This document shows positions 31,276 to 39,553 of a stretch of DNA of 64,000 nt, piece by piece; the first letter of the stretch is position 1, and each line of letters begins with the position of its first letter. The position numbers and the translations under genes are program-made. The notes beneath the pieces are model-generated. The model saw only the letters and a list, made by a program, of their open reading frames with translations, was not told where the DNA came from and made no database searches. The stretch is from Cupriavidus sp. WKF15 (GTDB lineage: Bacteria > Pseudomonadota > Gammaproteobacteria > Burkholderiales > Burkholderiaceae): the NCBI RefSeq assembly GCF_029278605.1, contig NZ_CP119572.1, forward strand, positions 3,596,001 through 3,660,000, in the 5' to 3' direction.

Positions 31276-31308
31276 GAAAAAAGAAAGCGCATGGGTTTCA
31301 CCATGCGC
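31276..31308 (-). terminator. Terminator between the binding-protein gene and livH
   Basis: GCGCATGG (31287-31294) and CCATGCGC (31301-31308) around a 6-nt loop. On the minus strand the stem is followed by TTTCTTTTTTCG. It lies 36 bp past the stop of the binding-protein gene and may let that gene be expressed more than the permeases downstream. Confidence 0.8.
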
Positions 31309-31343
31309 CTTCCCTTGCTACACGTCCAGCCACTGCAAGCCGC

Positions 31344-32495
31344 TTACTTGGTCAGCAGCTTCCACTTGCCGTCGACGATCTGCACCATCACGCGCGAGCG
31401 CTGATCGAAGCCGAGGTGGTCGGTCGGGCTCATGTTCATGATGCCGTGCGATACCGGCAGATTCTTGGTCTGCTCCATGGCGTCGCGCAGTGCCTTGCGG
31501 AACTCCCTGGTGCCCGGCTGGCCCTTTTTCAGCGCCTCGGGAATCGCGTGCTGCAGGATCAGGCCCGCGTCCCACGCATGGCCGCCGAAGGTCGACACCT
31601 GGCCGCCAAAGGCCTTCTCGTAGGCGGTCTTGTAGGTCATGGCCGGCTTCTTGACGGGGTTGCTGTCTGGCAGCTGCTCGGCCACCAGCAGCGGGCCCGC
31701 CGGCAGCAAGGTGCCTTCGCAGTCCTTGCCGCACACGCGCAGGAAGTCGGGGTTGGCCACGCCATGGGTCTGGTAGATCTTGCCCTTGTAGCCGCGCTCC
31801 TTGAGCGCCTTGGCCGGCAGCGCCGCGGGCGTACCCGAGCCTGCGATCAGCACGGCGTCGGCATTGCTGCCCATCATCTTCAGGACCTGGCCGGTCACCG
31901 AGGTATCGGTGCGCGCGAAGCGCTCATTGGCGACGACCTTGATCTTGCGCATGTCCGCCACCTTGGCGAATTCCTGCGCCCAGCTGTCGCCGTAGGCATC
32001 CGCGAAGCCGATGAACGCCACCGTCTTCACGTTGTTGTTGGTCATGTGCTCGGCAATTGCCGTGGCCATGTGCGAATCGTTCTGCGGCGTCTTGAAGACC
32101 CAGGCGCGCTTGGCGTCCATGGGCTCGATGATGCGGGCCGAGGCGGCCATGGTGATCATCGGCGTCTCGTTCTCGGCCACGATGTCGACCATGGCCAGCG
32201 AGTTCGGTGTCACGGTGGAACCCACCACCACGTCGACCTTGTCCTCGCTGATCAGCTTGCGCGTGTTCTTGACGGCCGTCGTGGTGTCGGAGGCGTCATC
32301 CAGGACGATGTACTCGACCTTCTTGCCCGCGATCTCCTTGGGCATCAGCGTGAAGGTGTTCTTCTCCGGGATGCCCAGCGATGCCGCCGGACCCGTAGCC
32401 GACACCGTGACCCCTACCTTGACCTGTGCGCTGGCAGTGCCGGCAACAAGGGCGGCAGCAGCGATGGCCAGCAGGCTGGCGCGCTTGAAGTTCAT
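31344..32495 (-). CDS. Branched-chain amino acid ABC transporter substrate-binding protein
   Basis: 383 aa. Signal peptide 1-23 (MNFKRASLLAIAAAALVAGTASA) then QVKVGVTVSATGPAASLGIPEKNT. The type I periplasmic-binding fold of the Leu/Ile/Val family is clear through VVVGSTVTPNSLAMVDI and FGGHAWDAGLILQHA. GGAG lies 5 nt before the ATG at 32495. It precedes livH-(livMG)-livF on the same strand and is the natural binding protein of that importer, though a terminator separates it from livH. Aromatic or branched-chain amino acids are plausible ligands. Confidence 0.92.
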   Translation of the reverse strand: MNFKRASLLAIAAAALVAGTASAQVKVGVTVSATGPAASLGIPEKNTFTLMPKEIAGKKVEYIVLDDASDTTTAVKNTRKLISEDKVDVVVGSTVTPNSLAMVDIVAENETPMITMAASARIIEPMDAKRAWVFKTPQNDSHMATAIAEHMTNNNVKTVAFIGFADAYGDSWAQEFAKVADMRKIKVVANERFARTDTSVTGQVLKMMGSNADAVLIAGSGTPAALPAKALKERGYKGKIYQTHGVANPDFLRVCGKDCEGTLLPAGPLLVAEQLPDSNPVKKPAMTYKTAYEKAFGGQVSTFGGHAWDAGLILQHAIPEALKKGQPGTREFRKALRDAMEQTKNLPVSHGIMNMSPTDHLGFDQRSRVMVQIVDGKWKLLTK

Positions 32496-32682
32496 CTTGT
32501 CTCCTTCGGTTCCTGCAAACGGAAAGGCATCCGTACGGCCCCGGCCGTCGGATGCCTCTATTTGTTTTTGCGACCCCTCGGGTCAGCGCAGGCACATCGC
32601 TGGCACCTGCGTACTGCCAGGAAGGAGATGATTCCTCCCGTCTTTCCCGTCCGCACCACTCCCCGGAAATGCCGCGGGCCAT

Positions 32683-32704
32683 TTCCCGACCGCTCGGTCG
32701 GGAA
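32683..32704. promoter_or_regulatory. Perfect 22-bp palindrome upstream of the liv binding-protein gene
   Basis: TTCCCGACCG (32683-32692) and CGGTCGGGAA (32695-32704) with CT between. No T-run on either side, so not a terminator. It is 188 bp upstream of the binding-protein start. CGACCG-N2-CGGTCG symmetry is common among TetR-family operators. The cognate regulator is not in this window as far as I can tell. Confidence 0.55.
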
Positions 32705-32793
32705 TGTGAATCGAGTCTAACACAGCGATTTAGCGCCACCAGCCGGATTAACCCGCATCGCGGCACGGCACGGCATGGCATGGCGCGGCAAAC

Positions 32794-33552
32794 TCAGCGC
32801 ACGAAGGCGTCCCACGCCGTCTTCAGGATCAGCGCGCTGACCACCACGATGAACACCTTGCGCACGAAGCCGCTGCCGTGGCGAAGCGCCAGCCGGCTGC
32901 CTACCTGGCTGCCGGCCACGTTGGCCACGGCCATGACCGCGCCGAGCTGCCACCAGATATGGCCCTTGCTGGCCAGCAGCAGCAGCGCCGCGAGGTTGGT
33001 GGCCATGTTCACCACCTTGGTCGAAGCCGAGGCGTGCAGGAAGTCATAGCCGAACACGCGCACGAACACGATCATCAGGAAGCTGCCGGTGCCGGGCCCG
33101 AACACGCCGTCGTAGAAACCGATCGCCGCGCCCGCGAGCAACGCCGCCGCGCGCTCGCGCGCGCCGCTGAGCGATGGCGCGTGCTCGGTGCCCAGGTCCT
33201 TCTTGGCCACGGTATAGACCAGCAGCGTCACCAGCACGAACGGCAGCGCCTTGCGCAGCGGCTCGGCCGGAATCATGGTCAGCGCCCAGGCACCGGCCAT
33301 CGAGAACACGAATGCCGCTATCACGGCTGGCGCCGTCGCCGCCCAGTAGATGCGCACGCTGCGCCCGTAGCGGATCGCCGCATTGGCCGTACCGGCGACC
33401 GAGGCTATCTTGTTGGTGCCGAGCAGCGTGGCCGGCGGCATGCCGGGAAAGGCCGAAAACAGCGCGGGGATCTGGACCAGGCCGCCGCCACCGGCCACCG
33501 CGTCGATCAGGCCGGCGAGAAAGGCGGCTACCGCCAGGAATGCGAACTCCAT
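32794..33552 (-). CDS. TSUP-family (TauE/SafE) membrane permease
   Basis: 252 aa, about eight membrane helices in two repeats. The first repeat has AGLIDAVAGGGGLVQIPALF and LLGTNKIASVAGT; the second GFYDGVFGPGTGSFLMIVFV and ASASTKVVNMATNLAAL, the two half-motifs of the sulfite exporter TauE/SafE family (E. coli YfcA type). The start at 33552 is set by homology, as the frame is open further upstream. It probably moves a sulfur-containing or organic anion; the substrate is unknown. It shares its strand with the GNAT-like gene 65 bp upstream. Confidence 0.88.
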   Translation of the reverse strand: MEFAFLAVAAFLAGLIDAVAGGGGLVQIPALFSAFPGMPPATLLGTNKIASVAGTANAAIRYGRSVRIYWAATAPAVIAAFVFSMAGAWALTMIPAEPLRKALPFVLVTLLVYTVAKKDLGTEHAPSLSGARERAAALLAGAAIGFYDGVFGPGTGSFLMIVFVRVFGYDFLHASASTKVVNMATNLAALLLLASKGHIWWQLGAVMAVANVAGSQVGSRLALRHGSGFVRKVFIVVVSALILKTAWDAFVR

Positions 33553-33617
33553 GATTGCAGGAAGAGAAGAGGAAGAAGGACGAAAGGAAGGGGGAAGCTG
33601 CGCGGCGCGCCGGGCAC

Positions 33618-34148
33618 TTAGCCCAGCGTCTTGGGTGCCGGCACCAGGACGCGATGCCAGAGCCCGCTGGCATGCCGGGCGAATCCTGCCGGCGGCGTCT
33701 CGCTGGCCAGGCCAGGGGCCAGCAGGACATGGCGGATGCCGTGGGCCCGGCACCAGTCGGCCAGCGTCGCCAGGCAGGCATCGAGGCCGCCCGGGCCCGC
33801 TGCTGCTGCGTTGGGCGACCACCACTCCATAGCGCACGCGACGCGCCCCCCGAGCTCAAGACTCGGGACCAGCGCCACCGGCAGGCAGGCGACGATTTCG
33901 CCACCTTCACGGGTCGCCAGCAGGCATGCCCCTTGTCCCGTCTGTGCCAGCAGTCCCTCCAGCACCAGCGTACGTGCGCGCGCCGCAGGCACCGGCAACG
34001 GCACGGCAGCCTGCAGCCAGGCGTCGAGTACGCGTGCGTCGGCGCTTACGCCAAGGCGTACCTGGTGCTGCGGGAACAATTCGGAATATTGGGGGGAAGC
34101 GGGATCGGACGGCATGGCGTGCTGGAAAGCAAGCCCGCATTGTCTCAT
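33618..34148 (-). CDS. Hypothetical protein, GNAT-like acetyltransferase fold suspected
   Basis: About 176 aa. Residues from the middle (ARTLVLEGLLAQTGQGACLLATREGGEIVACLPVAL, shown in pieces in GNAT proteins as strand-helix units) suggest an N-acyltransferase, but the Q/RxxGxG/A acetyl-CoA loop is not evident. No signal peptide. Start codon uncertain: ATG at 34148 or ATG at 34115, neither with a good ribosome-binding site. An apparent longer frame crosses the terminator at 34226-34259 and is rejected. It is upstream of the TSUP permease on the same strand. Confidence 0.5.
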   Translation of the reverse strand: MRQCGLAFQHAMPSDPASPQYSELFPQHQVRLGVSADARVLDAWLQAAVPLPVPAARARTLVLEGLLAQTGQGACLLATREGGEIVACLPVALVPSLELGGRVACAMEWWSPNAAAAGPGGLDACLATLADWCRAHGIRHVLLAPGLASETPPAGFARHASGLWHRVLVPAPKTLG

Positions 34149-34225
34149 GTGCCTCAAGCGCGGTGATGCCGTTGCGGCATCGCCGCCCTGAATTGGTGCG
34201 GGTGATGCAATCACCACCCGTGAAT

Positions 34226-34260
34226 GAAAAAAGCGTTGCCGAGGATCACCCGGCAACGCC
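34226..34260. terminator. Terminator of the second liv operon
   Basis: GCGTTGCCG (34233-34241) and CGGCAACGC (34251-34259) around a 9-nt loop. On the minus strand the stem is followed by TTTTTTC. It lies about 165 bp past the livM stop; on the plus strand it is followed by the weaker CCTTTATTTAT. Confidence 0.85.
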
Positions 34261-34424
34261 CTTTATTTATAACGCTGCTACCCGACACCGGGTGCGCGCC
34301 TGTCGTCTCCTCGCTTCCGCCTCCATCTAACCTGCGAAAACCGTGTGTGAAATGTAACGAAGCGGTGCAGATGGGACAAGCTAGAAGAAACCCTAGCCCC
34401 AATATCGGGCATGTCGACCTGTGA

Positions 34425-35453
34425 TCACTCCTGCTTGCGGCTGAAGAGCGCGTTCAGTTCGCCCATGATGCCGCGGCGGAAGGTCAGCACGCAGATCACG
34501 AAGATCGCGCCGATCACCATGGTCACCGACTCGCCCAGCGAGTTGAACCACTGGATGCCCGTGGCCGAGGCCAGGAACGAGCCGATGTCGCCAAGCTTGT
34601 TCTCCAGCGCCACCACCACGAAGGCGCCGACAATCGGGCCCGACAAGGTGCCCAGACCGCCCACCAGCGTCATCAGGATCACCGAGCCCGACATCGACCA
34701 GTGCACGTCGGTCAGCGTCTCGAAGCCGAGCACCAGCGCCTTGATCGAACCCGCGAGACCGGACAGCGCCGCCGACAGCACGAAGGCAGTCAGCTTGAAG
34801 CGGTCGACATCATAGCCAAGCGAGATCGCGCGCGGCTCGTTCTCCTTGATCGCCTTCAGGATCTGGCCGAATGGCGAATGCACGGTGCGCACGATCAGCG
34901 CAAAGGCCGCCACGATGATCGCCAGCGCCACGTAGTACAGCGTCAGGTCGTCCGACAGCGACAGCACGCCGAACAGCTTGCCGCGCGGGATGCCCTGCAG
35001 GCCGTCCTCGCCGCCCGTGAACGGCGCCTGCAGGCAGATGAAGAACAGCATCTGCGCCAGCGCCAGCGTGATCATCGAGAAGTAGATGCCCTGGCGGCGG
35101 ATGGCCAGCGAGCCGACCACGTAGCCGATCAGTGCGCCCCCTGCGGTGCCCAGGATCAGCCCGATCTCCGGCGTCACGCCCCACACCTTCATGGCTTCGC
35201 CCGAGATATAGCCTGCGCCGCCGAAGAAGGCCGCATGGCCGAACGACAGCAGCCCCGTATAGCCGATCAGCAGGTTGAACGCGCACGCGAACAGCGCAAA
35301 GCACAGCACCTTGAGCACGAACACCGGGTAGGCGCCAGCCATCGGCGCCACGATCAGCGCCAGCAGCAACAATCCGTACAACAGTTTTTTCTGCACGCCG
35401 TGGCCCTCTTTCGCCTGTGCGCCCTTGATCGTCACGGTGGATTCCGCACGCAT
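34425..35453 (-). CDS. livM: Branched-chain amino acid ABC transporter permease LivM
   Basis: 342 aa with about eight to nine membrane helices. Motifs GYTGLLSFGHAAFFGGAGY and AIKENEPRAISLGYDV (coupling loop) are those of LivM, as is VGGLGTLSGPIVGAF. The ATG at 35453 overlaps the livH TGA by one base (TGATG), so translation is coupled; a GTG one codon upstream is also possible. Last gene of the five-gene operon livG-livF-binding protein-livH-livM. Confidence 0.95.
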   Translation of the reverse strand: MRAESTVTIKGAQAKEGHGVQKKLLYGLLLLALIVAPMAGAYPVFVLKVLCFALFACAFNLLIGYTGLLSFGHAAFFGGAGYISGEAMKVWGVTPEIGLILGTAGGALIGYVVGSLAIRRQGIYFSMITLALAQMLFFICLQAPFTGGEDGLQGIPRGKLFGVLSLSDDLTLYYVALAIIVAAFALIVRTVHSPFGQILKAIKENEPRAISLGYDVDRFKLTAFVLSAALSGLAGSIKALVLGFETLTDVHWSMSGSVILMTLVGGLGTLSGPIVGAFVVVALENKLGDIGSFLASATGIQWFNSLGESVTMVIGAIFVICVLTFRRGIMGELNALFSRKQE

Positions 35454-36343
35454 CACTTCTCCCTCCCGAACAGTCCGGCCGGACGCAGCAGCAGCACGAT
35501 CACCATGATGAAGAACACCACGGTCGACGATGCCTCAGGATAGAACACCTTGGTCAGCCCTTCGATCACGCCCAGCCCCAGGCCGGTAAGGATCGACCCC
35601 ATGATCGAGCCCATGCCGCCGATCACCACCACCGCGAACACGATGATGATCAGGTTCTGTCCCATCAGCGGCGAGATCTGGATCACCGGCGCCGCCAGCA
35701 CGCCCGCGAACGCGGCCAGCGCCACGCCGAAGCCGTAGGTCAGCGTCACCATCAGTGGCACGTTGACGCCGAAGGCCTCCACCATCTTCGGGTTCTCGGT
35801 GCCGGCGCGTAGGTAGGCGCCAAGCTTGGTCTTCTCGATCACGTACCAGGTGGCGAAGCACACCGCCAGCGAAGCCACCACTACCCAGGCCCGGTAGTTG
35901 GGCAGGATCATGAAGCCGAGGTCGGTGGCGCCCTGCAGCGCGTCGGGTGTCTGGTATGGCAAGCCCGACACGCCGTAGATCGAACGGAAGATGCCTTCGA
36001 TCACCAGCGTGATGCCCAGCGTCAGCAGCAGGCCGTAGATATGGTCCAGCTTGTAGATCCAGCGCAGCATGGTCTTCTCGATGACCACGCCCAGCACCGC
36101 GACCACCAGCGGGGACAGGGCCAGCATGACCCAGTAGTTGAGCCCGGCGTACTCCATGCCCATCCAGGCCAGCACCGCGCCGAGCATGAACAGCGCGCCG
36201 TGCGCGAAATTGATGACATTGAGCAGGCCGAAGATCACCGCCAGGCCCAGGCTCAGCATCGCATAGAAGGCGCCATTGACGAGGCCCAGCAGGAGCTGGG
36301 ACAGCATGGCGGGAAGGGGGATTCCGAAGATGTCCATAGGCAT
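35453..36343 (-). CDS. livH: Branched-chain amino acid ABC transporter permease LivH
   Basis: 296 aa, the usual length for LivH. It has LLLGLVNGAFYAMLSLGLAVIFGLLNVINFAHGALFMLGA in pieces across the first helices, LRAGTENPKMVEAFGVN at the coupling loop, and VIGGMGSIMGSILTGLGLG near the C-terminus. Starts at 36343 or two codons later (36337); no strong ribosome-binding site for either. It is 71 bp downstream of the binding-protein gene. Confidence 0.95.
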   Translation of the reverse strand: MPMDIFGIPLPAMLSQLLLGLVNGAFYAMLSLGLAVIFGLLNVINFAHGALFMLGAVLAWMGMEYAGLNYWVMLALSPLVVAVLGVVIEKTMLRWIYKLDHIYGLLLTLGITLVIEGIFRSIYGVSGLPYQTPDALQGATDLGFMILPNYRAWVVVASLAVCFATWYVIEKTKLGAYLRAGTENPKMVEAFGVNVPLMVTLTYGFGVALAAFAGVLAAPVIQISPLMGQNLIIIVFAVVVIGGMGSIMGSILTGLGLGVIEGLTKVFYPEASSTVVFFIMVIVLLLRPAGLFGREK

Positions 36344-36414
36344 CCGTTGCTGTTTGTATCTCCCCTCTCCCGCAGGCGGGAGAGAGGAGCAAACCGTCGC
36401 AGCGCTGCTGACGG

Positions 36415-37623
36415 TTACTTCTTAAACATCGCGCACTTCGACTCGGCCACCGTGGTGAAGACCTGGTCGCCCGGAATCGTCGCGACGATCTTCATGTAAT
36501 CCCACGGCTTCTTGGACTCGGCCGGGGCCTTCACCTGCATCAGGTACATGTCGTGAATGCCGCGGCCATCCTGGCGGATATAGCCCTTGGTGTAGAAGTC
36601 GTTGATCTTGGTCTTCTTCAGTTCGGCCATGACCTTGTCCGGGTCATCCGTCTTGACCGCGGCCACGGCCTTCAGGTAGGTGCTGACGGCCGAGTAGTCG
36701 GCGGCCTGCAGGCTGCTCGGCATCTTCTTCATCTTGCTGAAGTACCGGTTGGCGAACTTGCGGGTGTCGTCGTTCATGTCCCAGTACCAGCTGTCGGTCA
36801 TCAGCAGGCCTTCGGTGTTCTTCAGCCCCAGGCTGTGGACGTCGTTGATGAACATCAGCAGGCCGGCGATCTTCATCGTCTTGGTGATGCCGAACTCCTT
36901 GGCCGCCTTGATCGCGTTGATGGTGTCGCCACCGGCGTTGGCCAGGCCAAGGATCTGCGCCTTGGACGACTGCGCCTGCAGCAGGAACGACGAGAAGTCC
37001 GACGCCGACAGCGGATGGCGCACCGAACCCACCACCGTACCGCCATTGGCCTTCACCACCGCCGCGGCATCGCTCTCCAGCGAGTGGCCGAAGGCATAGT
37101 CAGCAGTCAGGAAGAACCACGACTTGCCGCCCTGCTTCACCACCGGGATGGCGGTGCCCTTGGCCAGCGCCACGGTGTCGTAGGCGTAGTGCACCGTGTA
37201 CGGCGAGCACTCTTCGTTGGTCAGGCGCGCCGAGCCGGCGCCGACGTTGATATAGACGCGCTTTTTATCCAGGGCCACCTTGCTCATGGCCAGCCCGGCA
37301 CCGGAGTTGGTACCGCCGATCAGCACGTCCAGGCCCTGCTGGTCCATCCATTCGCGTGCCTTGGACGCGGCAATGTCGGCCTTGTTCTGGTGGTCGGCAG
37401 TGACCAGTTCGATGGGCTTGCCCAGCACCTTGCCGCCCGCATCCTCGATGGCCATCTTGATGGCCTCGGCGCCGCCCTGCCCGTCGATATCGGCATACAG
37501 GCCCGACAGGTCGGTGATGTAGCCGATCTTGACGGTATCGCCCGATACCTGCGCGGCGGCGTTGAACGAAACAGCACCCATGGCAATGGCCGCCATCGCG
37601 GCCGCGAGCCGAGTCTTCTTCAT
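36415..37623 (-). CDS. ABC transporter substrate-binding protein (branched-chain amino acid family)
   Basis: 402 aa. Signal peptide MKKTRLAAAMAAIAMGAVSF with cleavage near AAA-QV. The mature part begins VKIGYITDLSGLYADIDGQGG and is of the type often paired with urea, amide or aromatic-acid uptake. AGGAG lies 7 nt before the ATG at 37623; an open frame 12 codons upstream is not used. It lies inside the operon between livF and livH, an order seen in Burkholderiales uptake systems for non-standard substrates. Ligand unknown. Confidence 0.92.
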   Translation of the reverse strand: MKKTRLAAAMAAIAMGAVSFNAAAQVSGDTVKIGYITDLSGLYADIDGQGGAEAIKMAIEDAGGKVLGKPIELVTADHQNKADIAASKAREWMDQQGLDVLIGGTNSGAGLAMSKVALDKKRVYINVGAGSARLTNEECSPYTVHYAYDTVALAKGTAIPVVKQGGKSWFFLTADYAFGHSLESDAAAVVKANGGTVVGSVRHPLSASDFSSFLLQAQSSKAQILGLANAGGDTINAIKAAKEFGITKTMKIAGLLMFINDVHSLGLKNTEGLLMTDSWYWDMNDDTRKFANRYFSKMKKMPSSLQAADYSAVSTYLKAVAAVKTDDPDKVMAELKKTKINDFYTKGYIRQDGRGIHDMYLMQVKAPAESKKPWDYMKIVATIPGDQVFTTVAESKCAMFKK

Positions 37624-37710
37624 AGCGAGTCTCCTGTGTTGTAGCGCCAAGCGCGCCACCCGTTCCTGCCAAACAACCGATCTGGCGCTCCGTGCAAGCG
37701 GACGCGCGGA

Positions 37711-38430
37711 TCAGACCCCAAGCAATTCATGCAGCACCGGCATCTTCGCCTCCAGCTCGCTCGCCGCGAAGCGCTCGACGATGCTGCCGTGCTCCATCAC
37801 ATAGAAGCGGTCGGCCAGCGGCGCGGCGAAGCGGAAGTTCTGCTCCACCATCACCACCGTATAGCCCTTCTTCTTGAGCATCAGGATCATGCGCGCGAGC
37901 GCCTGCACGATCACCGGCGCCAGACCCTCCGAGATCTCGTCAAGCAGCAGCAGGTTCGCGCCGGTGCGCAGGATGCGCCCGACCGCCAGCATCTGCTGCT
38001 CGCCGCCCGACAGGCGCGTGCCCTGGCTCTGGCGGCGCTCCTTCAGGTTCGGGAACATCTCGTAGATCTCGGCCTCGCTCATGCCCTTGTCGGCGCCCTT
38101 CAGCACCGGCGGCAGCAACAGGTTCTCCTCGCACGACAGGCTCGAGAAGATCGCCCGCTCTTCCGGGCAATAGCCGATGCCGTAGTGCGCGATCTTGTGC
38201 GTCGCCAGGCCGATGGTCTCGTGGCCGTTGACCTTGATCGAGCCCTTGCGCGCGCCAGTCAGGCCCATGATCGCGCGCAGCGTGGTGGTGCGGCCCGCGC
38301 CGTTGCGGCCCAGCAGCGTCACCACCTCGCCGCGGTTCACGGTCAGGTCCACGCCGTGCAGGATGTGCGATTCGCCGTACCAGGCGTGCAGGTCCTTGAT
38401 CTCGAGCGCCGGTACGCTGGATGTCGTCAT
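37711..38430 (-). CDS. livF: ABC transporter ATP-binding protein, LivF type, with Walker A Lys replaced by Arg
   Basis: 239 aa. Domain order is normal: Q-loop region, signature RLSGGEQQMLAVGR, Walker B NLLLLDEISEGLAP and VVMVEQN. The Walker A reads GRNGAGRTTT (41-50), so residue 47 is Arg (codon CGC) where ATPases have Lys. The rest of the protein shows no decay. It starts 13 bp after livG and precedes the binding-protein gene by 87 bp. Lys-to-Arg at this position usually cripples ATP hydrolysis, so the LivG partner may carry most turnover; a conserved subfamily variant is the alternative. Confidence 0.93.
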   Translation of the reverse strand: MTTSSVPALEIKDLHAWYGESHILHGVDLTVNRGEVVTLLGRNGAGRTTTLRAIMGLTGARKGSIKVNGHETIGLATHKIAHYGIGYCPEERAIFSSLSCEENLLLPPVLKGADKGMSEAEIYEMFPNLKERRQSQGTRLSGGEQQMLAVGRILRTGANLLLLDEISEGLAPVIVQALARMILMLKKKGYTVVMVEQNFRFAAPLADRFYVMEHGSIVERFAASELEAKMPVLHELLGV

Positions 38431-38443
38431 GTCGATGGCCTCC

Positions 38444-39220
38444 TCAGTGCGCGCCTTGCAGCTCGGCGTCGGCGGTGCCCATGTAGGCCTCCATCACGCG
38501 CGGGTCTTTCGACACTTCAGCGTACGGCCCTTCAGCGAGGATCGCGCCACGCTGCAGCACGGTGATCTTGTCGGCGATCGACGACACCACGTTCATGTTG
38601 TGCTCGACCATCAGGATGGTGCGGCCCGCCGAGACCTTCCTGATCAGCTGCGTGACGCGGTCCACGTCCTCGTGGCCCATGCCCTGCGTGGGTTCGTCGA
38701 GCAGCATCAGCTCGGGCTCCATCGCGAGCGTGGTGGCGATCTCCAGCGCGCGCTTGCGCCCGTACGGCAGGTTCACCGTGACGGTCTGCGCGAACTCGGT
38801 CAGGCCGACCTGCTCCAGCAGCTCCATCGCGCGATCATTGAGCACGTCGAGCGAACGCTCGCTGCGCCAGAACTGGAACGCGGTGCCCAACTGGCGCTGC
38901 AGGCCGATGCGCACGTTCTCCATCACCGTCAGGTGCGGGAATACGGCCGAGATCTGGAACGAGCGGATCACGCCGCGGCGCGCGATCTGCGCAGGCTTCT
39001 CGCGCGTGATGTCGACGCCGTTGAAGAGGATGGTGCCGGTGGTCGGCTCCAGGAACTTGGTGAGCAGGTTGAAGCAGGTGGTCTTGCCGGCGCCGTTGGG
39101 CCCGATCAGCGCATGGATCGAGCCGCGGCGCACGCGCAGGCTGACGTCGCTCACCGCCGTGAAACCCTTGAATTCCTTGGTCAGGTTTCGCGTTTCCAGG
39201 ATGGTTTCCTGTTGATTCAT
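38444..39220 (-). CDS. livG: Branched-chain amino acid ABC transporter ATP-binding protein LivG
   Basis: 258 aa. Walker A GPNGAGKTTCFNLLT is intact. The signature is NLPYGRKRALEIATTLA, the LPYG form common in LivG, followed by LMLLDEPTQGMGHEDVD and MVEHNMNVV. First gene of the operon. The leader holds a TATAGT -10 candidate on the minus strand at 39444-39439. No recognisable regulator is adjacent. Confidence 0.95.
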   Translation of the reverse strand: MNQQETILETRNLTKEFKGFTAVSDVSLRVRRGSIHALIGPNGAGKTTCFNLLTKFLEPTTGTILFNGVDITREKPAQIARRGVIRSFQISAVFPHLTVMENVRIGLQRQLGTAFQFWRSERSLDVLNDRAMELLEQVGLTEFAQTVTVNLPYGRKRALEIATTLAMEPELMLLDEPTQGMGHEDVDRVTQLIRKVSAGRTILMVEHNMNVVSSIADKITVLQRGAILAEGPYAEVSKDPRVMEAYMGTADAELQGAH

Positions 39221-39553
39221 AGTCTCCTGCCCGCCCTGTTGCTGAACTGCCGGCTTGTGCCCGGCACCACTGACAATCGGTTCGAACTCGGCGTTTCGCC
39301 GTTGGGTCGCTTTAGTGTTTTTTTTGCGCGGCGCGACTACCGCTGTTACCGGTGGCAGCTCTCACCATGTGCTGGGTGGCGCACCAACCGCAACGTCTAT
39401 TGTGTGCGCCTGTTGCATCGCAAAACATCGGGGTTTGCACTATAAGACATGAACCGCGTGTCAGGTTTTTGACGCGCTGCGACAAGGACTTGCGGACGAT
39501 CGGGCTCCCGAGCCACCCCCCTTTTGGGGCATGCCCCGGGACACGCTCCGTGC
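39221..39553. other. Promoter region of the second liv operon
   Basis: 333 bp without a gene. TATAGT on the minus strand (39444-39439) is a plausible -10 for livG. An interrupted palindrome GACA-N9-TGTC lies at 39446-39462, overlapping where the -35 would be. No T-rich terminator for the GMC oxidoreductase gene was found. Confidence 0.45.

Noticed and set aside
33618..34256. Longer version of the GNAT-like gene starting at 34256
   Set aside because: It would run through the terminator hairpin at 34226-34260 and has no homologous N-terminus.
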